From positions 1 through 19,368 of the forward strand of contig DTUG01000220.1 in the NCBI GenBank assembly GCA_012964275.1: DNA of 19,368 nt, given 5' to 3'. Below, in pieces: positions 1 to 7,299 of this stretch. This DNA comes from Fidelibacterota bacterium (GTDB lineage Bacteria > Fidelibacterota > Marinisomatia > Marinisomatales > UBA1611). The stretch's first letter is position 1. Every line of letters begins with the position of its first letter. Both the position numbers and the translations under genes were made by a program. The notes beneath the pieces are model-generated. The model was not told where the DNA came from and made no database searches. It saw nothing but the letters and a program-made list of their open reading frames with translations.

Positions 1-1047
1 GGAATAATTTTTTCCTGGCTATTGATTGCAGAGCGACTTCGAGAAGAAACGAAAAAATATGATACCCTGACCATCCCTGAATATTTACATCGTCGTTTTC
101 AGGACCACTCCAATATTATTCGACTATTTTCCACACTGATCATTTCGTTTTTCTTCACTTTTTATGTTTCTGCACAATTTCATGCTTCTGGCAAGGTGTT
201 GCATACTTTATTCAATATACCTCATCTTTATGGGATTATCATAGGTGCCGCAGTGATCATCATTTATACACTAATGGGTGGGTTTTTGGCTGTCGCTTGG
301 ACAGATCTTCTCCAGGGCATACTTATGTTTGGTACCTTAACAATTCTGCCGCTAGTGGGTTTTATTGAGCTTCAAACAGCACAGCAGACTCTTGGTGAGA
401 GCCTTTTACAGGCCGGGCCTAATAATGCATCCTTCACAATGGGAAAACAAGGATTTGCTGCCATAACCGTTGTCCTGGGTGGATTGAGCTGGGGATTTGG
501 TTATCTTGGACAGCCTCATTTAGTGATTCGATATATGGCCATACGGGATCCAAATGATGTAAAACAGGCAAGGACTATAGCCATACTCTGGGCAATACCT
601 GGAGTCACCGGCGCTTTTCTTATCGGTTTAGTAGCACTCAATTATTTTGGACCTGATTACTTTAAAAACGTTGATGTAGAACAGGCTATGCCTTTGCTGG
701 CTACCAAATTGCTACCTCCTGTCGTTGCCGGTCTTTTCATTTCCGGTGCCGTGGCAGCCATGATGTCAACCGCAGATTCGCAATTACTAGTGTCCACATC
801 GGCTATTACAGAAGATTTTATCCATCAGTTTCTGGGCAAAGAGCTTTCAAACAAATTACTGGTAAGGTTGAGTCGAATCACGATTGTCATTCTTGGACTT
901 TTTGCTTTAGGGATCGCTATAATGTCGCAGGTCCAGGGAAAAAATATATTTGGAGTGGTCAGTTATGCCTGGAGCGGCCTGGGCTCAGCCTTTGGTCCGG
1001 TGCTGGTATTAACCTTATGGTGGGGAAAACAACGCGTCAAGGTGTAA
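1..1047 (+). CDS. putP: Sodium/solute symporter, PutP-like (5'-truncated; frame broken at 3' end)
   Basis: Probable Na+-coupled solute (proline-type) symporter of the SSS family in the inner membrane. The reading frame is open from base 1, so the true start lies outside the window; the TTG at 22 is an internal leucine codon. Family marks are GGFLAVAWTDLLQG, GYLGQPHLVIRYMA and, most telling, AAMMSTADSQLLVSTSAITED around bases 755-815, which matches the helix carrying the Ser/Thr sodium ligands in E. coli PutP. At least eight hydrophobic helices are visible. The frame ends prematurely at TAA 1045-1047 just after TLWWGK. The missing last helix is encoded in the -1 frame (1029-1202), so the protein as written lacks its C-terminal segment. 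Substrate is inferred from PutP likeness; another SSS substrate is possible. Confidence 0.85.
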   Translation, partial: GIIFSWLLIAERLREETKKYDTLTIPEYLHRRFQDHSNIIRLFSTLIISFFFTFYVSAQFHASGKVLHTLFNIPHLYGIIIGAAVIIIYTLMGGFLAVAWTDLLQGILMFGTLTILPLVGFIELQTAQQTLGESLLQAGPNNASFTMGKQGFAAITVVLGGLSWGFGYLGQPHLVIRYMAIRDPNDVKQARTIAILWAIPGVTGAFLIGLVALNYFGPDYFKNVDVEQAMPLLATKLLPPVVAGLFISGAVAAMMSTADSQLLVSTSAITEDFIHQFLGKELSNKLLVRLSRITIVILGLFALGIAIMSQVQGKNIFGVVSYAWSGLGSAFGPVLVLTLWWGKQRVKV

Positions 1048-1202
1048 TAGCGGGCCTGTTATCAGGGTTTTTAAGTACCGTCATCTGGGCTAATGTATCG
1101 TTACTGCAGAATATTGTAACTGAAAGATTTGCCAGTTTTGTTATTGCGTTTGCTGCTGTCATAATCGTGAGTATGTACACACAGAAAAAAAATGGCGATT
1201 GA
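1017..1202 (+). pseudogene. C-terminal fragment of the PutP-like symporter in the -1 frame
   Basis: This short reading frame encodes a TTRQG motif followed by a hydrophobic helix and a lysine-rich end. In SSS transporters TTRQG normally follows directly on the LTLWW segment, which here ends the upstream frame. Joining the frames at base 1029 gives LTLWWGK-TTRQGVIAGLL, a normal symporter C-terminus. I therefore read it as the displaced end of the same gene rather than an independent protein. The ATG at 1017 lies inside the upstream coding sequence and has no clear ribosome binding site. The fragment ends in TGA at 1200-1202 and overlaps the holA start by 11 nt. Confidence 0.75.
1023..1029 (+). 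other. G GGA AAA run at the symporter frame break
   Basis: In the symporter frame the codons here read TGG-GGA-AAA-CAA, so bases 1023-1029 fit the X XXY YYZ form of a -1 slippery heptamer. A -1 slip places the next codon at 1029 (ACA) and restores the family-typical C-terminus exactly. The same outcome results if one G or A is missing from the GGGG/AAAA homopolymers, by mutation or sequencing error. I see no upstream Shine-Dalgarno-like stimulator and no convincing downstream hairpin; the best is a 4-bp CCTG/CAGG stem about 25 nt away. A lost base is therefore the likelier explanation. Confidence 0.45.
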
Positions 1203-2172
1203 GCTAAAAACAGCTTTAAAAACTATTGATGGCAGAGAAATAGCTCCAATATATTACTTAAAAGGCAGCGACCAGTATCTTCAGTCATTATTCATTGAAA
1301 AGGTCGGCCTAGCTGTTTTTGGTGATGAACCTGTAGATAAAACGTTACTTTTGCCTGTTGAGATGTCCGGCAAAGAAATCATTGACCGATTATTAGCCAC
1401 GGATCTATTCAGCAGTAAAAAGTTGTTTATTTTGCGGGATCCCCAGCAGGTGAGGGGTAATTATGGGAAAGATCTCTTGGCATACTGCCAAGCACCAATC
1501 CAAAATCACACTCTGATACTGGTGAATGATGATTTTCTTGACAGTTCCGTTTTTTCAAAGTTTGTTGAAAAGTTTACGAATCCAATTAGTGTACAAACAC
1601 CTTACACACAAAACTTGAGAAGTTGGGCATTGTATTTCTTTGAGGAACGAAAAAAGTCTGTCCAGCCTAAGGTGGTAGATACGTTGATCGAAATGACCGG
1701 TGATTCCCTTCATCATATGCAGAATGAAGTTGAAAAGTTATGTTTGTGGTCAGGCAATAAAAAAACGATCGAACAGGATGATTTGGGTAAATTTTCCGGC
1801 TGGCGTAGGAACAGGCAGCGCTGGGAATTTCTTGCTGCCTTGGGGAATGGTGATTTAAACAAATCTGTTTCACTTGGGAAAATAATTATTACCAAAAATG
1901 AAACTATGGTATCACTCATCTATCCATTAACTGCTCTATTCCAGGAGATGCTTTATGTTAAAATGAATACTGGAACTTTTTCACATCCTAAAGGTTATAT
2001 GCCTATATCACGTTCGATAAGGCAGCGAATTCCGGAGTTTGCCAAGGGGTTTAGTCAGAAAAAAATTGAATTCGCCCTAAAACATCTTGGAAAAATCGAA
2101 AAACGACAAAAAACAACATATAGCAATGGCGAATCAGAACTTATCCAGTTTATCTACCATGTCCTGGGATAA
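1192..2172 (+). CDS. holA: DNA polymerase III, delta subunit (HolA)
   Basis: Delta subunit of the clamp-loader complex, which opens the beta sliding clamp and loads it on primed DNA during replication; cytoplasmic. The 326-residue length is usual for the family. The N-terminus has the characteristic APIYYLKGSDQYL (residues 18-30), followed by the LLATDLFSSKKLFILRD pattern (67-83) that corresponds to the 'LFG-S/K-(K/R)-L-ILR' block of HolA proteins. The later part is helical and carries a family-like LWSGNKKTIEQDDL stretch. The ATG at 1192 overlaps the symporter end by 11 nt and no strong Shine-Dalgarno is visible, suggesting coupled translation. The 3' end overlaps the start of the next gene. 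Confidence 0.88.
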   Translation: MAIELKTALKTIDGREIAPIYYLKGSDQYLQSLFIEKVGLAVFGDEPVDKTLLLPVEMSGKEIIDRLLATDLFSSKKLFILRDPQQVRGNYGKDLLAYCQAPIQNHTLILVNDDFLDSSVFSKFVEKFTNPISVQTPYTQNLRSWALYFFEERKKSVQPKVVDTLIEMTGDSLHHMQNEVEKLCLWSGNKKTIEQDDLGKFSGWRRNRQRWEFLAALGNGDLNKSVSLGKIIITKNETMVSLIYPLTALFQEMLYVKMNTGTFSHPKGYMPISRSIRQRIPEFAKGFSQKKIEFALKHLGKIEKRQKTTYSNGESELIQFIYHVLG

Positions 2173-2746
2173 TTCAACTTCCCCCTACGTATATACTGAT
2201 GAACAACTCATCGCCCGTTTTCAAAAGGGTGATGAAAACGCTTATACGGAGTTGGTAAACCGCTATCGCGACAGGCTGATGAATTTTGTATTCCAATACT
2301 TGGGCGAAATGGAATTGGCCGAGGATATAGTCCAGGATACCATGCTGAAATTGTATCAGAAAAAGCATTATTATAAAGAAATTGCCAAGTTTTCAACCTG
2401 GATCTATACCATTGCAAAAAATCTAGCCAATACCGAATTACGTCGAAGAAAACGCCGTAAAACTACATTTCTCAGTCACATGACCCGAGAGGAAAAAGAT
2501 TATGATCTGCCCGCAATTCAACCTGAACCTGGCCAGGACGTACAAACTGAATATGCATATAAACTAATACAGGCTGCGATCCAAGAATTACCTGATCATT
2601 TCAGAACAGTTATTATTTTGCGGGATATTCAGGAACTTTCTTATGAAGAAATAAGTTCTATTCTTGATGTTCCCCTGGGAACTGTTAAGTCGCGGATCAA
2701 TCGAGCGCGGCTCCAGTTACAGGCAGAATTAAAAGATTTAAAGTAA
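2159..2746 (+). CDS. ECF-type RNA polymerase sigma factor (sigma-70 family, RpoE-like)
   Basis: Extracytoplasmic-function sigma factor that would direct RNA polymerase to a stress or envelope regulon. From this start the protein is 195 residues, the usual ECF size. Region 2 spans about residues 28-95 (AYTELVNRYRDRLMNF, AEDIVQDTMLKLY, FSTWIYTIAKNLA, then a basic RRRKRRK). Region 4 spans about 135-190, with the helix-turn-helix LSYEEISSILDVPLGTVKSR. Only these two regions are present, as expected of an ECF factor. The start is uncertain: ATG 2159 overlaps holA by 14 nt, while ATG 2126 adds eleven residues. An ATG at 2087 would need an 86-nt overlap. None has a clear Shine-Dalgarno. The next gene looks like its anti-sigma partner. 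Confidence 0.88.
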   Translation: MSWDNSTSPYVYTDEQLIARFQKGDENAYTELVNRYRDRLMNFVFQYLGEMELAEDIVQDTMLKLYQKKHYYKEIAKFSTWIYTIAKNLANTELRRRKRRKTTFLSHMTREEKDYDLPAIQPEPGQDVQTEYAYKLIQAAIQELPDHFRTVIILRDIQELSYEEISSILDVPLGTVKSRINRARLQLQAELKDLK

Positions 2747-2747
2747 A

Positions 2748-2752
2748 AGGAG
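2748..2752 (+). promoter_or_regulatory. Ribosome binding site of the anti-sigma gene
   Basis: AGGAG lies 3 nt before ATG 2756 and 12 nt before a second in-frame ATG at 2765. Neither spacing is ideal, so the start of the anti-sigma protein is uncertain by three residues. Confidence 0.5.
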
Positions 2753-2755
2753 AAT

Positions 2756-3301
2756 ATGTTATCGATGAATCGTTATCAATTTGAAGACTTGATTTCAGAC
2801 TATCTGGAGAATTCACTTTCATTGACAAAGCGAAAGGAATTCGAGTTGTATCTATCTAAAAACCCTGGCGCTGCCGACCTAGTTAACCAGGTTAGAAACA
2901 ACATGTTGGAGATAAAATCTGTAAAACAGGTAAAAACATCCGCAGATTTCATGGATCAACTCATGGATAAAATTCAAGCGGATAAGAGTGTTATCAGCAA
3001 ACCAGTCTTAGAGCAGAGGACACTATTCGGTTTCACACCAGTATATGCATCTCTCATGACCGGCCTGGCAGTAGCGTTAGTTTTTGTAGGTTCCCAGTTT
3101 TTTACTCCCGTTGTTCCCGGAGCAACACCAGGATTCAATACTATAGCAGAGAAAAAAGCACCTGTGCTCTCAAATCCGGATCCACAAGCACAAATGTTCA
3201 GGACAGATTTAGCCGCTGCAGAAAAAGATTCTGTTGATATAGATAAAGAGAGTGAATCAGATAGGGATTACTCGGGAAAGATTAGATATGTAAAAGATTA
3301 A
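2756..3301 (+). CDS. Probable membrane anti-sigma factor, zinc-ligand-free variant
   Basis: Likely anti-sigma factor that holds the preceding ECF sigma inactive at the inner membrane. It is called from position (9 nt after the sigma gene) and architecture: a cytoplasmic helical domain at about residues 1-85, one membrane helix at about 95-115 (YASLMTGLAVALVFVGSQFF), and an acidic extracytoplasmic tail of about 65 residues. The N-terminal segment YLENSLSLTKRKEFELYLSK resembles the anti-sigma fold where a zinc-binding H-x3-C-x2-C normally sits. Here the aligned positions are Tyr32, Asn36 and Ala39, so no zinc site is present. Sequence identity to known families is weak; the call rests mainly on context and layout. 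Confidence 0.65.
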   Translation: MLSMNRYQFEDLISDYLENSLSLTKRKEFELYLSKNPGAADLVNQVRNNMLEIKSVKQVKTSADFMDQLMDKIQADKSVISKPVLEQRTLFGFTPVYASLMTGLAVALVFVGSQFFTPVVPGATPGFNTIAEKKAPVLSNPDPQAQMFRTDLAAAEKDSVDIDKESESDRDYSGKIRYVKD

Positions 3302-3320
3302 TGTTAGGCTAAACCTGTTT

Positions 3321-3366
3321 AAATCCCCGTTGAAACTTGGTAAGTTTATCGACGGGGATTTTTTAT
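3321..3366 (+). terminator. Rho-independent terminator after the sigma/anti-sigma genes
   Basis: AATCCCCGT (3322-3330) pairs perfectly with ACGGGGATT (3352-3360). An inner AAACTT/AAGTTT stem caps it over a GGT loop, and a T-run (about 3359-3364) follows. This is the clearest intrinsic terminator in the window. It lies 20 nt after the anti-sigma stop and separates that unit from the GGDEF gene. Confidence 0.88.
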
Positions 3367-3380
3367 TTCTGAGATTACGT

Positions 3381-5111
3381 ATGGACAATCTATCAAGATC
3401 AACGGCTATTTTCATCGGTTTCTGTCTAGCTGTCCTACTGCTCGTATTTCTACAAGTTGAAGATCAAACAGTTAGTTTTATAATAAAAGGCATTGTTATT
3501 GGGGGATTAGCCTGGATCATATATTTATATTATCAGTATTTAGGTGAAGCTGGTCAAAATGGTTCCCATAGTCAACAAGATGATCTTGAGAACTTAACCG
3601 ACTTACATTCCCAGTATACTATTGCACAGACTCATTACGCATCTCTTCAGGAATTAATTTTTTCAATGGTTAAAGCAATGAATAATGAATTTGAGGTGGG
3701 GATGTATATGATAAACCCTACTTCTCAGAATTTCGATTTGCAAAATGGCACTGTGGCAGATTTTGAAAAGACTGTGAGTTTAAATAACACGATTGTTAAA
3801 AAATGTATTGACCATAAAACTGCTGCAACATGTCACCAAAAGGACTACCTTGACGCTTGGCAGGAAATTTTCGGTAATCAAAATTGGCGTGGCAGTGAAT
3901 GTGTTGTGGGTCAAACTCTAAGTTTTAAGGATAAACCTGTAGGCTTAATTTTAGTTAAATCCGACCATTTCAGCGATATAAACCCAAAAGATCAAGTAAT
4001 CATCGAATATTTGGGAGATATGGTTTCCCTTTCTATGGAAGAACTGGATAGCCTGGAGAAATCAGTTGCGGGCAACGACAATAAATTACGGATCCTGGAT
4101 TTGATCAATGAACTGAGCTTCAAACAGGATGAGCCTATGATCCTAAATAAATTTCGGCATCTGATTCGATCTTTTTTTAATTATGATTGCTTGACAATAT
4201 CCTCCCTAAATGAAACAAATCTGAAAGCGAGTATTAAGCTGCTTGATGGGATACAAACTGACCTGCCTCAAGAAAATGAATTTAATATTCATGGAACTCT
4301 TCATGGGCTTCCCTATAGTGAAAATAAAATCATTAACGAACTGAATTGGGCTGAAAAGTATTCAAATCTAGCTCGGTTTAAGGCTGGAGACACGCACGAT
4401 CCGGAATTCAAATCTATTCTTGGGATACCTGTATTCATCGAGGATGAAATCTGGGGTTGTATTATGATCGAACGATCACAACCCATCCGTTTTACAAAGG
4501 ATGACGAAAAAATCATTACCCTCGTCGCGCGCATACTAGGAGCAGCTATCTTATGGTTAAATGAATACAAGAAAATTTACCAGGATGCTATCCGGGATGG
4601 TTTGACCGGTTTATTAAATCATAAAACCTTTATGGAACGTGCTTTGGAAGAAATAGAGCGTGCCCGTCGATTCCAGCACCATCTGGTCTTTCTAATGTAT
4701 GATTTGGATAAGTTCAAGCGGGTCAATGATACACTTGGACATCCATATGGTGATTATGTAATTAAAACGACGGCTCAGATTATGAAGGATAATGTTCGAA
4801 CTATTGATGTTGTGGCACGTTATGGTGGTGAAGAATTCGCTATTGTTTTGGTTAACACAACACAGGAAATGGCCTTAATAGTTGCGCAGCGTATTGTTGA
4901 TACTATAGCAAACCATCAATTCTCGATGGGTGGTGATGACATAAAAATGACCATTAGTTCAGGTTTATGTGAATATCCAAATGATTCAGATCAACTAAGT
5001 AATTTGATTGAATTCGCGGATCAGTGTCTATATGAAACAAAAAAAGGAGGCGGAAATGGTGTGACTGTATATCGAGATGGAAAAAAAATTAGTGATGATA
5101 AAACAACATAG
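3381..5111 (+). CDS. Membrane-anchored GAF-GGDEF diguanylate cyclase
   Basis: Predicted to make cyclic di-GMP from two GTP. From ATG 3381 it has 576 residues. Two membrane helices lie at about 8-25 and 31-49. A GAF-like sensory region covers about 70-225 and a second one about 235-395 (SILGIPVFIEDEIWGCIMIE). The GGDEF domain runs from about 408 and starts with DGLTGLLNHKTF. The active-site loop is GGEEF at 482-486, a catalytically competent variant. An RxxD inhibitory site (RTID, 473-476) stands five residues before it, so product feedback is expected. There is no EAL or HD-GYP domain. An upstream in-frame TTG (3330) lies inside the terminator stem and is rejected as start. It heads the long run of glycan-associated genes, suggesting c-di-GMP input to envelope functions. 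Confidence 0.9.
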   Translation: MDNLSRSTAIFIGFCLAVLLLVFLQVEDQTVSFIIKGIVIGGLAWIIYLYYQYLGEAGQNGSHSQQDDLENLTDLHSQYTIAQTHYASLQELIFSMVKAMNNEFEVGMYMINPTSQNFDLQNGTVADFEKTVSLNNTIVKKCIDHKTAATCHQKDYLDAWQEIFGNQNWRGSECVVGQTLSFKDKPVGLILVKSDHFSDINPKDQVIIEYLGDMVSLSMEELDSLEKSVAGNDNKLRILDLINELSFKQDEPMILNKFRHLIRSFFNYDCLTISSLNETNLKASIKLLDGIQTDLPQENEFNIHGTLHGLPYSENKIINELNWAEKYSNLARFKAGDTHDPEFKSILGIPVFIEDEIWGCIMIERSQPIRFTKDDEKIITLVARILGAAILWLNEYKKIYQDAIRDGLTGLLNHKTFMERALEEIERARRFQHHLVFLMYDLDKFKRVNDTLGHPYGDYVIKTTAQIMKDNVRTIDVVARYGGEEFAIVLVNTTQEMALIVAQRIVDTIANHQFSMGGDDIKMTISSGLCEYPNDSDQLSNLIEFADQCLYETKKGGGNGVTVYRDGKKISDDKTT

Positions 5112-5123
5112 TTGGTATCAGAG

Positions 5124-6686
5124 ATGAATATAGTTAGATATTTGATTTTTCTAATGATTGTGTTGTTTTTGAATATTTCCATTGGCATAGCTGAGAACAA
5201 CGAGGATACTCGAAATGAAATAGCACTACACCATTTTATGCAAGGCGAGTTTTTATTAAATCAGGGGAATTATGCTTTAGCTGTTATTGAATTCCAGGAT
5301 GCATTAGAAGCTGATCCCAATGCGCCAACAATACACGTGTCCATTGCAGACGCATATCGGCGTCTTGGTAAAACCAGGCGTGCAGAAGATCACTTGCATA
5401 TTGCCATTGAACTGAATCCTGAAGAAGTGGATGCCCGCCAAATGCTGGGGCACCTTTATCTGCTCCATAAACGGTTCAAGGAAGCAGAAATGGAATTTCT
5501 CGAACTCAGCAAGATCGACCCATATAATGATGAATATCTGGCCACCCTGGGTGATCTGGCTAAACTGCAGCATAATTGGAATATAGCAATTGACTTTTAT
5601 TTGGCTGCCTATCGTGCTAATCCTTCTGCTATTAAACCAGTAGAGCAAGCCCTGCAGATCTCATTAAATGCCGAATTATTCGACCGTGGGGAAGAAATTT
5701 GCGATATTTTGGTTAAGGATGATTCTCAGAATCAACAATATTGGGAAACGTATCGTGACTTAACTTTATTTAATAAGCACTATGAAAAATCCCTGAAAGC
5801 TATAGGCATGCTGGAGTCCTTAAACGGGGTTTCAATCAAATCCCTGTTGCAAAAAAGTGCAATCCAACAGGAACTTAATGATACAAATGAAGCACTGGCT
5901 TTTTTACACGATGCATTTATGATAGATAGTGTGAATTCAGATGTTCTTCAGCGTCTGATTTCAATTTATCTTGAACTCGAAAAATTTGATAATGCCATCA
6001 TTTACAATGAGAAATTCATCCGGCATTTTCCAGATGACCCTCGTGGATTTGTTAATCGGGCTATCCTGGCGCTCAATGAGGCAAAGCCGGAAGATGCCGT
6101 GATTGCTCTGGCACCACATATCGAAAAATTTCAAAAGGATTATACAACTCAATATTTATTGGGAACGGCGTATTATCAGTTGAAAGATTATATCAACGCA
6201 GAAGATCACTTGACAGCGGCCTTATCAATATTCCCCGAATCTCGAAATACCAAACACACTCTGGCACTGATCTTTGATAATAATGGAAACTGGAGAAGAT
6301 CAGACAGCCTGTATATAAGCCTGATTTCAAGCGATAGTACTGATGCTCAAGCTTATAACAATTTTGCCTATAGTCTTGTTGAGCGGAATGACAACTTGGA
6401 ATTAGCACTGGAAATGGCTTTGATTGCTAATCGTTTGAAACCTGAATCTGCCCCATACATGGATACATTAGGCTGGATTTATTATAAATTGGAACAACTC
6501 GAAAAAGCACTGGAATATATTCAAGGGTCTTCCGGGATAGATAATACCAATCCCACAATTTTAGAGCATTTGGCGGATGTGTTGAAAGCAACGGATCAAA
6601 TTGAAAAAGCCAATTTGATTTACCGACAAGCAATAGAAACCGGCGGCGACAGTTTATCCATTCAGAAAAAGCTGTTTTCTGATTGA
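5124..6686 (+). CDS. Exported tetratricopeptide-repeat protein
   Basis: A 520-residue protein with an N-terminal signal peptide (hydrophobic residues about 5-22, likely cut after GIA at 23) and then almost entirely TPR helices. Typical repeats are GEFLLNQGNYALAVIEFQDA, ADAYRRLGKTRRAEDHLHIA and GTAYYQLKDYINAEDHLTAA; about ten or more repeats are readable. TPR arrays bind other proteins, so it is probably a periplasmic or outer-membrane-associated scaffold. No catalytic domain is visible. The ATG at 5124 is preferred because it starts a proper signal peptide. A TTG at 5112, immediately after the GGDEF stop, would add four residues. The downstream lipoprotein starts two bases after this stop. 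A TPR protein followed by a DUF4292/LolB-like lipoprotein recurs in Bacteroidota. The exact function is unknown. Confidence 0.85.
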   Translation: MNIVRYLIFLMIVLFLNISIGIAENNEDTRNEIALHHFMQGEFLLNQGNYALAVIEFQDALEADPNAPTIHVSIADAYRRLGKTRRAEDHLHIAIELNPEEVDARQMLGHLYLLHKRFKEAEMEFLELSKIDPYNDEYLATLGDLAKLQHNWNIAIDFYLAAYRANPSAIKPVEQALQISLNAELFDRGEEICDILVKDDSQNQQYWETYRDLTLFNKHYEKSLKAIGMLESLNGVSIKSLLQKSAIQQELNDTNEALAFLHDAFMIDSVNSDVLQRLISIYLELEKFDNAIIYNEKFIRHFPDDPRGFVNRAILALNEAKPEDAVIALAPHIEKFQKDYTTQYLLGTAYYQLKDYINAEDHLTAALSIFPESRNTKHTLALIFDNNGNWRRSDSLYISLISSDSTDAQAYNNFAYSLVERNDNLELALEMALIANRLKPESAPYMDTLGWIYYKLEQLEKALEYIQGSSGIDNTNPTILEHLADVLKATDQIEKANLIYRQAIETGGDSLSIQKKLFSD

Positions 6687-6688
6687 TT

Positions 6689-7294
6689 GTGAAAAAAATA
6701 TTGTTTCTGACCTTTTTTGCAGCGTGCACTTATCCGCCGTATAGACCTGTTCCGGTGCCAACGGATCTGCCTTCATATTCAGAATTGAAAAACAGCTTTA
6801 TTTCTTGTGGTGGGCGCGGGAATATCTCTTCGACCGGAAACTTTAGCGGAAAGTTATCCTTTAGTTTTCTATCCCAAAATGACAGTTCCTTCTTCCAATT
6901 TCAGGATGCGTTAGGAAGAAAAACGTTACTAATGTGGATTACACCGGAATCGGTCAATGCATGGAATATATTGGAAAACAGATATTATGAATATGATGCG
7001 ATAAGAGATTTTTTTCCTTTTTTGCAGGTGGTAAAACCTGATGACATAACCAAGTTCTTATGGGGAATCGAACCGGAATATTTAGAGCAGGACTTTACAG
7101 TGTTAAAGGAAAATTCGGTTACCATGTCCATCAGTTTTGAGACCGAATCGGTTGAAAAAACTTTAAAGGGAATTACCAAGGCGGTATTTAATAATTCAGC
7201 CAATCATCAAAAGGTTGTTATTCGCTTGAGTTCGAGAATCCATAATGTAACACCAGTGGATCTTGCAAAAGCGTGGGATTTGATGCATAGTTAG
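6689..7294 (+). CDS. LolB/DUF4292-like outer-membrane lipoprotein (putative)
   Basis: A small lipoprotein: GTG 6689 gives a short signal MKKILFLTFFAAC with a lipobox-like FAAC and lipidated Cys13. The mature part is about 190 residues. Its beta-rich opening has alternating small and polar residues (GNISSTGNFSGKLSFSFLSQ), then FFQFQDALGRKTLLMWITPE, with the feel of the LolB/DUF4292 half-barrel that binds lipid or lipoprotein acyl chains. The family assignment is by pattern only; no diagnostic residue is seen. An in-frame TTG at 6683 overlaps the TPR stop by 4 nt and is an alternative start. Location next to an exported TPR protein suggests a shared role at the outer membrane, such as lipoprotein or glycolipid handling. 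Confidence 0.6.
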   Translation: MKKILFLTFFAACTYPPYRPVPVPTDLPSYSELKNSFISCGGRGNISSTGNFSGKLSFSFLSQNDSSFFQFQDALGRKTLLMWITPESVNAWNILENRYYEYDAIRDFFPFLQVVKPDDITKFLWGIEPEYLEQDFTVLKENSVTMSISFETESVEKTLKGITKAVFNNSANHQKVVIRLSSRIHNVTPVDLAKAWDLMHS

Positions 7295-7299
7295 ACATT

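Noticed and set aside
2087..2158. Longer N-terminus for the ECF sigma factor
   Set aside because: It would need an 86-nt overlap with holA and adds low-complexity residues not expected before region 2; 2126 remains possible.
3330..3380. Upstream TTG start for the GGDEF protein
   Set aside because: The TTG is inside the intrinsic terminator stem of the previous unit; ATG 3381 gives a sensible N-terminus leading directly into membrane helix 1.
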